Shown here: positions 50,975 through 60,795 of the stretch, in pieces
Layout of the letters: every line of letters begins with the position of its first letter
Position numbering within the stretch: position 1 is the first letter of the stretch
Source of the DNA: Alphaproteobacteria bacterium
GTDB taxonomy: Bacteria > Pseudomonadota > Alphaproteobacteria > Rs-D84
NCBI GenBank assembly: GCA_015062525.1
Contig: SUUM01000001.1
Coordinates: forward strand, 62,001 to 126,000
DNA: 64,000 bases
Direction of reading: 5' to 3'
Translations under genes and position numbers: made by a program
Notes under the pieces: model-generated
Seen by the model: only the letters and a program-made list of their open reading frames with translations
The model's database searches: none
What the model was told of the DNA's origin: nothing

Positions 50975-53044
50975 TTATTTTGTTCCAAAAACCGAATCAA
51001 CCAAATCTTCCATTGGTGTTCGCATCCATGCTGGGTCATCACGATACAGCGGTGCGCCACGTTCCATTGCCGTCTCGCACGGACTTCCATCCGCTAACCA
51101 GTTTTCCAACAAGTCCCCCGCAACCAAACCAATGCCTGCACCGGCGACCAATCCAATTCCGCCCGTAAACGGTGCCAACAACAATCCCAACCCGGTGGCA
51201 GACGCAACCTTACCCGCAACTGCGGCACCACTGATACGCGCCACTGGTTCGGACAAATTTCCAGTTAACTCAATCGAATTCACAACATTCCCAGTCAAGG
51301 ACAATTTCAATCCACGAACTGGCACAGTCGTCAATGCTAATTTCATTTCTTCATCGCCCAAATCCAGCATACCTGCCAAACGAACGTTAATCGCATTTGT
51401 TTCAATCGCCACACCATTTTGTGTTTCTATCAACCCATCACGCAAATTAACATTAACCGCGACACATGAAATTGTAATCTGATTGTGCTTCTTTTCCGAA
51501 CTAAACAAATCTTGGACACTATGCCGCAGGGATGTTAAAAAATCAGTCCCATACATATACGAAACCAGCGCAGAATGTGCATACCCCGGCGCCACCGAAT
51601 ACACATAAACAGGCCCCGTTATAGTCTGCATAACCTGGGACAAATTTTCCCCATTTGCCCGCACATAAAATTCAAAATTCATCGGCAAATCTGACAAGAA
51701 ATTAGTCTTATGCACCGCACGCAATATTTCACCAACATAAATCTGTTTCCCGATTGCCGCCGCCTGTAATGTAATACGTCCATTCTGTTCTAAATCCGCA
51801 TCAATACCCATTTTTATATTTCCCTGGGCAACACCAGTATCAATATCGATTCTTGCCCGATTATCACGCAATGAAACAGCCAAATCTAAATCATCCAAAT
51901 CGAAATCTCGATACATTTCCAACTTGCCCAGATGCACACGCACATTGAACGTGCGCCCATACAAATATTTTCCAAACAGCGGAATATCTTTGAACACATT
52001 TAATTTGCGATTTTCGCGACCACCCGTCCTTGCATAAAGTTCCGGGAACAAATCCACTAAATCAACATTTGGTGAATCTATATTCGCATTCAGCACACCA
52101 CCCGCTTCACTCCAATCCCAATCACCAGAAACAGTAAATTCCGTATTATTCACACGCACGACCGATTTTCGCAACGTTATCTTTTTCCAATCAAAACCAC
52201 CTGCAACATTCAATCGCAACGACGGCACATCGCGCAAATCCAACCCAAATATTTCGCCAATCAAAGATGGTTCTGGAACATCTCCCTTAATAATAAAATC
52301 AATGGGGGCTTTGCTGGTCCCTTCCAACGCAACATTCGCAATCAATGCATCACCACCTGTGGACAAAGCGACCTGAACCGGATAAACTTTACGTTCTGCA
52401 TTATATTCCCCCAATTGCACAATAAACGGCAACACATCTTTATCCGCCTTAACCCAGCCCGAATATTCACGTCCCGCCTTGTGCAACATCAAACGAATAT
52501 GAAAGCCCGCCAACGAATACTTTTCACCTAAAATATTTGCACTCAGATTTTTAATCTCTACTCCACCAAGTCCCACATCCTTGAACGGGTATTTATCAGG
52601 CACCGAATTTTCAATCTTTGGCTCGTCCGTTTTTTTTGCCAATGACGCCACAGAATACTGACCCGTGGCATTTTTCTCTATATTAATTTCTGCATCGTAC
52701 ACCTTGACATTTTGGATAGTAGGTCTGTCCCGAAACAACGATATTAAATTCAAACGAACATCAATTTTATCGGCACTAAATGCATATTTATTTTTTGCCC
52801 AAGATTCATTTGCGATACGCACCTGGTTCAATTCAACATGTGGTCGCAACGAAAACTTCCAAGAAACAGCCCCATCAATTTCAACCGGCAACCCTGTCGC
52901 ATCGCGCAAAATAGACAGCAAATTCCCCCGCAAAGATTCCAGATTTATCTGACTTAACGCCACAACAATTGCTACCACCAACCCTATGACGAACAACCCC
53001 AGGATTCTAACAATCGGAAAAAAAATACTTTTTCTTACCTTCAT
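50975..53044 (-). CDS. AsmA-family protein
   Basis: The 689-residue product has one N-terminal membrane helix (about residues 9-31) and a long periplasmic beta-rich AsmA body (LSILRDATGLPVEIDGAVSWKFSLRPHVELNQVRIANESW at the start; MLDLGDEEMKLALTTVPVRG near the C terminus), with the hydrophobic Gly-rich segment GLGLLLAPFTGGIGLVAGAGIGLVAG just after it. AsmA-like proteins bridge the envelope and move phospholipids to the outer membrane. It overlaps the pseudouridine synthase gene by 4 bp, so the two are translationally coupled. Confidence 0.9.
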   Translation of the reverse strand: MKVRKSIFFPIVRILGLFVIGLVVAIVVALSQINLESLRGNLLSILRDATGLPVEIDGAVSWKFSLRPHVELNQVRIANESWAKNKYAFSADKIDVRLNLISLFRDRPTIQNVKVYDAEINIEKNATGQYSVASLAKKTDEPKIENSVPDKYPFKDVGLGGVEIKNLSANILGEKYSLAGFHIRLMLHKAGREYSGWVKADKDVLPFIVQLGEYNAERKVYPVQVALSTGGDALIANVALEGTSKAPIDFIIKGDVPEPSLIGEIFGLDLRDVPSLRLNVAGGFDWKKITLRKSVVRVNNTEFTVSGDWDWSEAGGVLNANIDSPNVDLVDLFPELYARTGGRENRKLNVFKDIPLFGKYLYGRTFNVRVHLGKLEMYRDFDLDDLDLAVSLRDNRARIDIDTGVAQGNIKMGIDADLEQNGRITLQAAAIGKQIYVGEILRAVHKTNFLSDLPMNFEFYVRANGENLSQVMQTITGPVYVYSVAPGYAHSALVSYMYGTDFLTSLRHSVQDLFSSEKKHNQITISCVAVNVNLRDGLIETQNGVAIETNAINVRLAGMLDLGDEEMKLALTTVPVRGLKLSLTGNVVNSIELTGNLSEPVARISGAAVAGKVASATGLGLLLAPFTGGIGLVAGAGIGLVAGDLLENWLADGSPCETAMERGAPLYRDDPAWMRTPMEDLVDSVFGTK

Positions 53045-54012
53045 GGCAACTTAAATTCCAAGAATCGCATCACAGGCACCATAAATTCTGGTACCGCGGC
53101 ACGTAAAGTTATCATTCGTCCCGTCGCCGGGTGCTGGAATGTTAACTTATATGCAAATAAAAACAAGTTGTTTGTTTTCAGCACACTTTCCAACGGCCCA
53201 TCAACCATACAACGTCCACCGTACAGGCTATCGCCAACAATTGGCGCGTTTAACGAAAACGCACTGTGCAGACGCAATTGATGTGTACGCCCGGTTTTCG
53301 GCGAAAATCGCACCCAGGACACACAACCCGCCGCATTTGACAACACATCGTATTCTGTAATTGCACGCTGTGGACGCGGTCCTGTTCCATTATTCAGGCG
53401 TGTGGGATTATCAAACACCTGCCCCTTTAACATAAAATTATCAATCACCCCATGCGCCGGCTTAACATCGCCATTTAATAGTGCCAAATATTCCTTGTGC
53501 GCAGTTTTATTTTGAAATTGTGCACTCAGATTCTGTGCCGCCCGCTGATTTTTTGCTACAACCAAGATTCCACTGGTTTCTCGGTCCAATCGATGCACCA
53601 GCGCAATTTTATCATACGGAAACAAAGCTGCCGCCATTTTATCAATTGACTTTCTGATACCGGTTCCACCCTGCACCGCAAGACCGGCGGGCTTATTAAA
53701 TACGACAACATCCGCATCGTTGTGAATAATACACTTGCGCAATTCCTCTAAATCAGTCAAAGAAAAATGCTCGCCACTTTCTGTTTTTTTATGTCCCACA
53801 ATCGCATAGCCGGCAATGGTTGGTGGCACGCGTACCGCATCCCCTTCGCGCAGAATTTCGGTTCCCCTTACCCGCTTGGAATTAACACGAATTTGTCCCC
53901 CCCGGCACAACTTATAAAATTCCCGCTGGGGCATTGACGGAAATTGCCGCAAGAACCAGCGCAACAAACGCGTTCCATCTTCTACCTTGGAAACTGTAAT
54001 AAAATCTGCCAT
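53041..54012 (-). CDS. 23S rRNA pseudouridine synthase (RluC/RluD family)
   Basis: The start at 54012 (MADFITVSKVEDGTRLLRWFLRQF) follows GTGGGGGC and gives 323 residues. An S4 RNA-binding domain (about residues 14-75, KLCRGGQIRVNSKRVRG) precedes the catalytic domain with HRLDRETSGILV, where the Asp is catalytic. Length and layout fit RluC more than RluD, but the target uridines cannot be told from sequence. Confidence 0.92.
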   Translation of the reverse strand: MADFITVSKVEDGTRLLRWFLRQFPSMPQREFYKLCRGGQIRVNSKRVRGTEILREGDAVRVPPTIAGYAIVGHKKTESGEHFSLTDLEELRKCIIHNDADVVVFNKPAGLAVQGGTGIRKSIDKMAAALFPYDKIALVHRLDRETSGILVVAKNQRAAQNLSAQFQNKTAHKEYLALLNGDVKPAHGVIDNFMLKGQVFDNPTRLNNGTGPRPQRAITEYDVLSNAAGCVSWVRFSPKTGRTHQLRLHSAFSLNAPIVGDSLYGGRCMVDGPLESVLKTNNLFLFAYKLTFQHPATGRMITLRAAVPEFMVPVMRFLEFKLP

Positions 54013-54042
54013 CTGCGCCCCCACTTGGCATAAATTCACAAA

Positions 54043-54507
54043 TTACTCACCATAAACTATCTGAACAGAATTAGTTCCATTTGTCCCATCACACGAACCT
54101 GTTGCACCGCCCTGTTTGCCACCCGACAACTGATACCCAACCGAATCGGACCATGCCTTGGCAACCAAAGATTCGCATTCACTCTGTCCCAAACCATCAA
54201 TGCCGACAATAAACTGACGCGGATTTGACGGATCAACCGACAATGTGTAATTTCCACCATATGGATTTTTATTACTCATACCAATTGCGCCAAAAATCGT
54301 GGTTCCATTCATATTTGAAAAATCATCATATTCGCCGTGAATGTTGCGTACCATAGTCACCATTTGCACAACCTGGTCATTAACGCTTGTTAACTTCTGC
54401 GTACGCATTGCTGTCGAAATCATACCAATTGCCCCAACGGTGATAACACCCATAATCGCCAACACGCCCAACATTTCAATCATAGAACGACCGGATTCTT
54501 GATTCAT
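54043..54507 (-). CDS. type IV prepilin-like protein
   Basis: The 154-residue product has a short leader ending in Gly and the prepilin motif GRSMIEMLGVLAIMGVITVGAIGMI, with Glu at position +5 of the mature protein if cut after Gly6. The globular part has a Cys pair (SECESL ... GSCDGT), which suggests a C-terminal disulfide loop as in PilS-type pilins. A secretin fragment at the window end would be a possible partner of the same pilus or type II-like machine. Confidence 0.85.
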   Translation of the reverse strand: MNQESGRSMIEMLGVLAIMGVITVGAIGMISTAMRTQKLTSVNDQVVQMVTMVRNIHGEYDDFSNMNGTTIFGAIGMSNKNPYGGNYTLSVDPSNPRQFIVGIDGLGQSECESLVAKAWSDSVGYQLSGGKQGGATGSCDGTNGTNSVQIVYGE

Positions 54508-54558
54508 TGAAAAACCTCTTATTTGCTATTTAACAATTAATATTCTATCATAAAGATT

Positions 54559-55977
54559 ATGAATATTCAATTTTCTGATTTAATTGAAAACGCGCCCCAC
54601 GCCCCCGGCGTGTATAAAATGTATGACGCGGAAAACAATCTGCTATACGTGGGCAAGGCCAAGAACCTGTCCAACCGCCTGCACCAGTACCTGGACATAT
54701 CAAAACTTGAATTACATAAACAGGTTATGCGCACATTGGTTGCGCGTGTTGATTGGGAAACCGTTCCAACCGAATCAGACGCCCTGATTCGCGAACAAGA
54801 ATTAATTAAAACGCAAAAGCCAAAATATAACATTATGCTGACCGACGGGAAAATGTACCCAATGTTGGCATTAACATCGGGCGACTTTCCACGTCTGTTA
54901 AAATTCCGCGGAAAAATTTCCCAGCGTCGCGATGTCTTTGGCCCATATCCGTCTGTATCGGCATTAAACGAAACGATAAAAACGATTCAACGCGTATGCC
55001 AAATCCGTACATGTACCGACACACAAATGCGCAATCGCACGCGTCCATGTTTATTACATCAAATCGGACGTTGCAACGCACCATGCACAAACCCCGACAA
55101 ACAAAAATACGCAGAAAACGTGCGTACAGCGCGAAAAATCCTGACTGGGGACAGCGAACCAATTATCGCAGACCTGACCCAACAGATGCGCGAACATTCC
55201 GCAAACATGGACTTTGAAAACGCCGCCATTATTCGCGACAAAATTGCCGCACTAACACACACATCAAATCGTGGAAAACGCCAAAACAATGCGCATAGCG
55301 CGATTTTAGACTGGGACAAAAATGTATCAGAATTGGAAAAATGGCTGGGCATAAAAATAGAACTGGCGGGTGTATTTGATAATTCACACCTGTTTGGCAA
55401 ACAGCCCGTCGGCGCCATGATAACATTTGGACACAACGGTTTTGAAAAATCCGGCTATCGTCATTTCAAATTAATTGACAAATCGCGCGCAGGCAATGAC
55501 ATTGCCATGATGTCTGAATTTGTTCACCGCGCGGTCGAACGTGGTCCAAAACTAAGTCTAATAATTGTTGATGGTGGCATGGCTCAATGGAACATAGCCA
55601 ACCGCGCATCTGGTGGCATACCGGTCTTTGGCGTGACCAAGGGCGCGGTTCGCGACGGCGACGAACACTTTATATTGCCCGACGGCACAATATATCGCGA
55701 CCTGCCCAAGGATTCGCCCCTGTTTTTAATGTTGCGCGCCGTCCGCGACGAAGCACACCGTTTTGTAATCACATACCACCGCAACGTACGCGCGAAACAG
55801 TTAACCGCGTCCGTCCTGGATGAAATCGACGGCATTGGTCCGACACGCAAACGTGCACTTTTACAACACTTTGGCTCTGTCCGTGCGATTATGGACGCCG
55901 ATATAAATGCCCTGGGGCATGTCCCCGGACTTGGGAAAAATGCCGCAGAAAAAATATATGCCCATTTTCATCAATAA
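54559..55977 (+). CDS. uvrC: excinuclease subunit C, compact form
   Basis: The 472-residue product has a GIY-YIG nuclease domain (GVYKMYDAENNLLYVGKAKNL...), a Cys cluster (CQIRTC, CLLHQIGRCNAPC), a UVR segment (ANMDFENAAIIRDKIAAL, about residues 213-230), the RNase H-like nuclease (FDNSHLFGKQPVGAMITFG with catalytic Asp, IIVDGGMAQ, DEAHRFVITYHR) and terminal HhH repeats (LDEIDGIGPTRKRALLQHFGS). It is about 130 residues shorter than typical UvrC: the segment between the UVR domain and the FD.SH motif is only about 35 residues. All catalytic residues remain. Confidence 0.93.
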   Translation: MNIQFSDLIENAPHAPGVYKMYDAENNLLYVGKAKNLSNRLHQYLDISKLELHKQVMRTLVARVDWETVPTESDALIREQELIKTQKPKYNIMLTDGKMYPMLALTSGDFPRLLKFRGKISQRRDVFGPYPSVSALNETIKTIQRVCQIRTCTDTQMRNRTRPCLLHQIGRCNAPCTNPDKQKYAENVRTARKILTGDSEPIIADLTQQMREHSANMDFENAAIIRDKIAALTHTSNRGKRQNNAHSAILDWDKNVSELEKWLGIKIELAGVFDNSHLFGKQPVGAMITFGHNGFEKSGYRHFKLIDKSRAGNDIAMMSEFVHRAVERGPKLSLIIVDGGMAQWNIANRASGGIPVFGVTKGAVRDGDEHFILPDGTIYRDLPKDSPLFLMLRAVRDEAHRFVITYHRNVRAKQLTASVLDEIDGIGPTRKRALLQHFGSVRAIMDADINALGHVPGLGKNAAEKIYAHFHQ

Positions 55978-56026
55978 GTGATATAATATGCTTATTCATA
56001 TATTTATTAACCAAAGGAGAAACTAT

Positions 56027-56626
56027 ATGAAATTCTTTGTTAACTTTTTATCAGCATTCCGCATCGCCGCATCGTTTGCGATTATACCAACATTAATGTT
56101 CCAGATGTTTTGGACGACATTTATCTTGTACGTCCTTGCGGCTGTGTCCGATTGGTTTGATGGATACCTGGCGCGTAAATACAACGCATGCACCAAGATT
56201 GGTGGTGTAATGGATCACATCGGCGATAAATTGCTGGTTGTGAACACATTGATAATGCTGTCTATTATGATGCCGGTATGGTTTGTTGTTGTCCCTGTTA
56301 TATTAATGATTGTGCGTGAACTGTACATTTCTGGCCTGCGTGAATTTCTGGGCACCCAGAAAATCGAAATGCCGGTACCCAAGGCACGCTTTTCCATGGG
56401 CAAAATCAAAACCACATTGCAAATGATTTCAATTGCGGCATTCTTATTAATCTTTGCGATTGGCACATTAATCACACCTGCATCTGACAGTCGCACATTA
56501 ATGTACCTGATTTATATATTGCCACAAGTTGGCATTTGGGGCTTGTGGTTATCATTGGTTGCGTCCGTCTGGTCTGCGACCCAGTACACAAAAACCTTCC
56601 TGGGGCACCTGAAAAAGATGAAGTAA
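56027..56626 (+). CDS. pgsA: CDP-diacylglycerol-glycerol-3-phosphate phosphatidyltransferase
   Basis: The start at 56027 (MKFFVNFLSAFRIAASF) follows AAGGAG and gives 199 residues. It has the CDP-alcohol phosphotransferase motif SDWFDGYLARKYNACTKIGGVMDHIGDK with all three Asp ligands and several membrane helices. It makes phosphatidylglycerophosphate in the inner membrane. It follows uvrC, a pairing seen widely in bacteria. Confidence 0.93.
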   Translation: MKFFVNFLSAFRIAASFAIIPTLMFQMFWTTFILYVLAAVSDWFDGYLARKYNACTKIGGVMDHIGDKLLVVNTLIMLSIMMPVWFVVVPVILMIVRELYISGLREFLGTQKIEMPVPKARFSMGKIKTTLQMISIAAFLLIFAIGTLITPASDSRTLMYLIYILPQVGIWGLWLSLVASVWSATQYTKTFLGHLKKMK

Positions 56627-56644
56627 AAAAACACGCTATACGCA

Positions 56645-56673
56645 TAAAAACCGGCATTTTGCCGGTTTTTTTA
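56645..56673. terminator. bidirectional terminator between pgsA and the helicase gene
   Basis: AAAACCGGC-ATTTT-GCCGGTTTTTTTAATT between convergent genes. Confidence 0.88.
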
Positions 56674-58725
56674 ATTCAACAACCTCACAAACTCGCGCGC
56701 TACCTTTTTTATCCCCTTTTCCTTGAATGCAATAGTCAGTATCGCACCAGCATCTTCTATAACAACGCCAGCTCCCAACTCATCGTGGGCAACTAATTTA
56801 CCTAGCATGGAAATTTGTTTTTGAATTTTTGGCTTTTGTGACACACGGTTATAATTATACGTCGGCGCATATGCGCGTGGGGCACCGCCCTGAAAATCTA
56901 AATAGCGATTGTCCATTTCAGTAATAAAACGACTGGGCGAATTGTATGTACGCGTACCAAATACAAATCGTGTCATGGCATTTGATATAACACAACGACG
57001 GCGGGCACGCGTGATTGCGACATAGGCAAGACGACGTTCTTCTTCGATGGCGCCTTCGTTGATTGCCTTGTCATTGGGGAAAATACCTTCTTCCCAGGCT
57101 GGCAGGAATACCGTATCAAACTCCAGCCCCTTGGCCGCATGGATTGTCATTATGCTGACAGTATTAGCATTTTGCGGCGTATCGTTTGTATCGTTATCAT
57201 CGGTCATCATTAATGCCGCCTGTTCCAAGAATTCAGGCAAACTGTCATACTTAGAAATAACAGACGTTAATAATTCACGAATGTTTGCCATTCTGTCGGG
57301 TGCGTCCGAATCTTTGGACTCGGTCCACATTTTCATGTACCCCGTGCGTTCCAATAATATTTTCGCCGCATCACGTGGCGGCATGGATGCCCATTCAAAA
57401 TCAAATGCAGACAAAAACTCATCCGCCGCCGCACGCAGTTTCGGCGACAATTTCGCATTGTGCAACGCCCCCATTAATGTTCCGCCCATTGCGCGTAAAT
57501 TCACGATTGCCTTGTCTCCAAAACCACGACGTGGTTTTGCAATAACACGCAGAAAGGACATATCATCAAACGGATATACCAATAATCGCAAATACGCAAT
57601 AACATCACGAATTTCCATGCGGTCATAGAATTTCGTCGCACCAATTAATTTATATGGAATTGCGCGTTGTGCAAATTCTTCTTCGAATATGCGGGACAGA
57701 CTGCCCGCGCGAATCAGCAGAGCAAATTTGGTAAAATCCGTCGCCGCATCACGTTCAATTGCATCGGCGATTATGCGCGCCTCGTCCCGGTCAGTTGGCA
57801 GGGTTAAAACATACACCTGTTCACCAGTCGAATCTGATTTTTCTGGACGCAATTCTTTGCCCAGGCGACCACGATTGTGGCGTATAAGCGAATTGGCCGC
57901 GTTCAGGATGTTTGATGTACTGCGATAATTTGTTTCAAGACGAATTATCTGGGCGTTTGGAAATGTTTTTTCAAAATTCAAAATATGTTTAATTTCCGCG
58001 CCACGCCATGAATAAATAGACTGGTCATCATCACCAACACAACATATGTTTGGACATTCAATACCACGTGTTAGAAAAACTAAAAATTCCATTTGGGCGT
58101 TGTTGGTGTCTTGGAATTCATCAACCAGAATATATTTGAACTGGTTCTGATAGCGCAATAAAATATCTGGGTTTTTATCAAACAATTCCAGCACTCGCAA
58201 AATTATATCACCAAAATCAACCGCATTCAGACGCGCCAGTTCCGCATTATATGCATTAAATAATTTGTCGGTGTTTTTTAGTGCTATTAACCCCCGATCC
58301 TTAATCGCGGAAAATTCTTCGACATAGTCGCCGGGTGTTTTGGTTGATGTTGTCAGTAATGATTTGATGACGTTTTTTTGATCGTCTTCGCCATAAATAA
58401 TAAAGTCGCGACGCAATCCCGCACGTTCCGCATTGGCACGCAATATTCGCAAACATATCGAGTGAAACGTTCCACACCAGATGTCGCCCGCATACCACGC
58501 ACCATCAGAAAATGATTCCAGGCGTTTTTTCATTTCGTTCGCCGCCTTGTTCGTGAATGTCAGGGCCAAAACATTCCACGGCATGGCCAGATGATTATTC
58601 AGAATATATGCGATGCGTGTTGTTAAAACGCGTGTTTTACCAGTTCCCGCCCCAGATAATACCAACAGGGGGCCCGCAGTTGTTTCAACCGCCAAGCGTT
58701 GTTCATTGTTAAGATTTTCTAGCAT
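56671..58725 (-). CDS. uvrD: UvrD/PcrA-type superfamily I DNA helicase
   Basis: From MLENLNNEQRLAVETTAGPLLVLSGAGTGKTRVL the product has 684 residues with the SF1A motifs: Walker A GAGTGKT, TFTNKAANEMK (Ia), VDEFQDTN (II), GDDDQSIYSWRGA (III), LETNYRST (IV), TIHAAKGLEFDTVFLP (V) and VAITRARRR (VI). A C-terminal Tudor-like segment (VAHDELGAGVVIEDAGAILTIAF) follows. It unwinds DNA in repair and replication restart. PcrA and UvrD cannot be told apart by motif alone. Confidence 0.93.
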   Translation of the reverse strand: MLENLNNEQRLAVETTAGPLLVLSGAGTGKTRVLTTRIAYILNNHLAMPWNVLALTFTNKAANEMKKRLESFSDGAWYAGDIWCGTFHSICLRILRANAERAGLRRDFIIYGEDDQKNVIKSLLTTSTKTPGDYVEEFSAIKDRGLIALKNTDKLFNAYNAELARLNAVDFGDIILRVLELFDKNPDILLRYQNQFKYILVDEFQDTNNAQMEFLVFLTRGIECPNICCVGDDDQSIYSWRGAEIKHILNFEKTFPNAQIIRLETNYRSTSNILNAANSLIRHNRGRLGKELRPEKSDSTGEQVYVLTLPTDRDEARIIADAIERDAATDFTKFALLIRAGSLSRIFEEEFAQRAIPYKLIGATKFYDRMEIRDVIAYLRLLVYPFDDMSFLRVIAKPRRGFGDKAIVNLRAMGGTLMGALHNAKLSPKLRAAADEFLSAFDFEWASMPPRDAAKILLERTGYMKMWTESKDSDAPDRMANIRELLTSVISKYDSLPEFLEQAALMMTDDNDTNDTPQNANTVSIMTIHAAKGLEFDTVFLPAWEEGIFPNDKAINEGAIEEERRLAYVAITRARRRCVISNAMTRFVFGTRTYNSPSRFITEMDNRYLDFQGGAPRAYAPTYNYNRVSQKPKIQKQISMLGKLVAHDELGAGVVIEDAGAILTIAFKEKGIKKVAREFVRLLN

Positions 58726-58783
58726 TGATTCCACCATTTCATTATAATACCAAGGTAAATTATTATCAAGGGTTGGGATTTAA

Positions 58784-59461
58784 ATGAAACGTGTTATTTG
58801 CTTTGACATTGAAACGACTGGGTTTGAATATATGCGTGGCGACCGCGTGATTGAAATTGGGGCCGTCGAAGTAATTGATGGTAAAATAACCGACAACAGT
58901 TTTCATGAATATATTAATCCCGAAGGCAAGATTATTCCGCCTGATACATATATGGTTCACAAAATTTCAAATGCATTTTTGGAAGATAAACCAAAAATGG
59001 CCGAGGTTGCACCACGCTTCTTGGAATTTATCGGCGACAGTCCGATTGTCGCACATAATGGATTGGACTTTGACTTTCCATTTGTAAATTTTGAATTGAA
59101 CAAATTGGGGCTGCGCCCGATTCCGCGCGAACAGATGATGGACACACTGGTTATCGCACGAAATCGCGTGTTTGGACCGAAAAGCTATACGCTGGATACG
59201 TTGGCAAAATGGTATGGAATTTCGCTGACGGCGCGTGCGGATGCACACGGGGCGTTAATCGACTCGGAAATTCTGGCCAAAGTTTATCTGGAACTGGAAA
59301 ATACCGCACCGGCACCAGACGTGTCGGAAATAATTGCCAAACAGCATGCAGCCATGTTGGCACACCCCAAGGCGGGGGGTGATTTCCCATATCGAAAATT
59401 CGCACCCAAACCAGAAGAACTTGAAAACCACAACGCTTTTATGGAAAAAATCAACAAATAA
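58784..59461 (+). CDS. dnaQ: DnaQ-like 3'-5' exonuclease (DNA polymerase III epsilon)
   Basis: The 225-residue product has the DEDDh motifs: FDIETTGFE (ExoI), HNGLDFDFPF (ExoII) and DAHGALIDSEILAKVY (ExoIII, His and Asp). The length and the C-terminal tail after residue 180, where epsilon binds the alpha subunit, fit the replicative proofreader. It is divergent from the helicase gene with 58 bp between the starts. Confidence 0.92.
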   Translation: MKRVICFDIETTGFEYMRGDRVIEIGAVEVIDGKITDNSFHEYINPEGKIIPPDTYMVHKISNAFLEDKPKMAEVAPRFLEFIGDSPIVAHNGLDFDFPFVNFELNKLGLRPIPREQMMDTLVIARNRVFGPKSYTLDTLAKWYGISLTARADAHGALIDSEILAKVYLELENTAPAPDVSEIIAKQHAAMLAHPKAGGDFPYRKFAPKPEELENHNAFMEKINK

Positions 59462-59505
59462 ATCACCCCAGGAACAACTCCAAAATAATCACATCAATAA
59501 AATAA

Positions 59506-59532
59506 AACCCCGCCATCGGCGGGATTTTATCA
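59506..59532. terminator. terminator between dnaQ and dnaJ
   Basis: CCCGCC-ATC-GGCGGG flanked by A- and T-rich runs between convergent genes. Confidence 0.82.
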
Positions 59533-59533
59533 T

Positions 59534-60661
59534 TCAGAACCAACCTTTTTTATCAGTCTTGGTTCCGGCAAATTCATTTAATAATTTTTTCTGTTTCTCT
59601 GACAATTTTGTTGGAATTTTAATCGCAACATCTATGTACAAATCACCATATGTGCCCGTGCGACGTGCCGACGGCATACCATGCCCACGCACACGCAGTT
59701 TTTCACCAACCTGGGTACCGGCCGGCACCTTGACTGACAATTTTTTATCGTCAATGGTTTCAACCTCAATCTCGCCCCCCAGCGCAAGTGTCGCAAACGG
59801 CACATCCACACGCATTATTAAATCATTACCATGTCGCTCAAAACGTTTATCTGGACGAATACGAACATCCAAATAAAAATCACCCGCCGGCGCACCATTT
59901 GCACCTGCTTCGCCCTGGCCCGCCAGGCGCAGGCGCGCCCCATCTTCAATACCGGCCGGAATCTTAACCTCTAATGTGCGCTGTTTATGTTCGGTACCCG
60001 TGCCATTACACATCGAACACTTCTTATCAATCTTGCGCCCCAAACCATTACATTCTGGACATGGCGCCTCCATTGCAAAGAATCCCTGGCGCGTTTGAAT
60101 AAAGCCGCTGCCCCCGCAACGCGGACATGCCGGCGCAGGTTTGCCATCGGCGGTGCCAAAACCGTGGCACTTTTCACATTCTACATTACTGGAAAACTTT
60201 ACCGTATGTGTTTTACCGAAATAGGCATCCTTCAGGTCAATCACCACTTCATCCAACAAATCACGTCCACCACGTTGTGGCGCACCGCGTTGTGGTCCAC
60301 CCCCAAAGTCGCCAAAGCCGAATCCACGCATAGCCTCGCGCAGAATATCTTCCATTCCGGCGCCACCACCCATATTAAAATGGAACGCCCCATCACCAAA
60401 TGGATTACCACCGAATCCCGCGCCCGACGCATTACCACCTGCAAACGCCGCATCACCAAATCGGTCGTATGCTGCGCGCTTTTGCGGATCTTTCAGAATA
60501 TCAAATGCATTATTGACTTCTTTGAATTTTTCTTCGGCATCTTTGTTATCCGGATTTCTGTCCGGGTGATATTTCATCACCAGTTTATGATAAGCCTTTT
60601 TAATATCGGCATCAGACGCATCGCGTGCGACGCCCAAAACTTCGTACGGGTTTTTATTCAT
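59534..60661 (-). CDS. dnaJ: chaperone DnaJ
   Basis: The 375-residue type I Hsp40 has the J domain with HPD ([24 protein letters not shown]), a Gly/Phe linker, four zinc CxxCxGxG repeats ([32 protein letters not shown]) and the C-terminal substrate domain. It loads clients on DnaK. dnaK is not in the window. Confidence 0.97.
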   Translation of the reverse strand: MNKNPYEVLGVARDASDADIKKAYHKLVMKYHPDRNPDNKDAEEKFKEVNNAFDILKDPQKRAAYDRFGDAAFAGGNASGAGFGGNPFGDGAFHFNMGGGAGMEDILREAMRGFGFGDFGGGPQRGAPQRGGRDLLDEVVIDLKDAYFGKTHTVKFSSNVECEKCHGFGTADGKPAPACPRCGGSGFIQTRQGFFAMEAPCPECNGLGRKIDKKCSMCNGTGTEHKQRTLEVKIPAGIEDGARLRLAGQGEAGANGAPAGDFYLDVRIRPDKRFERHGNDLIMRVDVPFATLALGGEIEVETIDDKKLSVKVPAGTQVGEKLRVRGHGMPSARRTGTYGDLYIDVAIKIPTKLSEKQKKLLNEFAGTKTDKKGWF

Positions 60662-60795
60662 TTTATATGTCCATATAATTATTCGTTATCAAATATATAG
60701 ACCGCCCCATCAAAAATTCAACCCCAAAATATGATTTAGGTTGAAATTCTTTGGGCTTGCACAAAATTCAAAAATGTTTTAATAATACAAGTATT

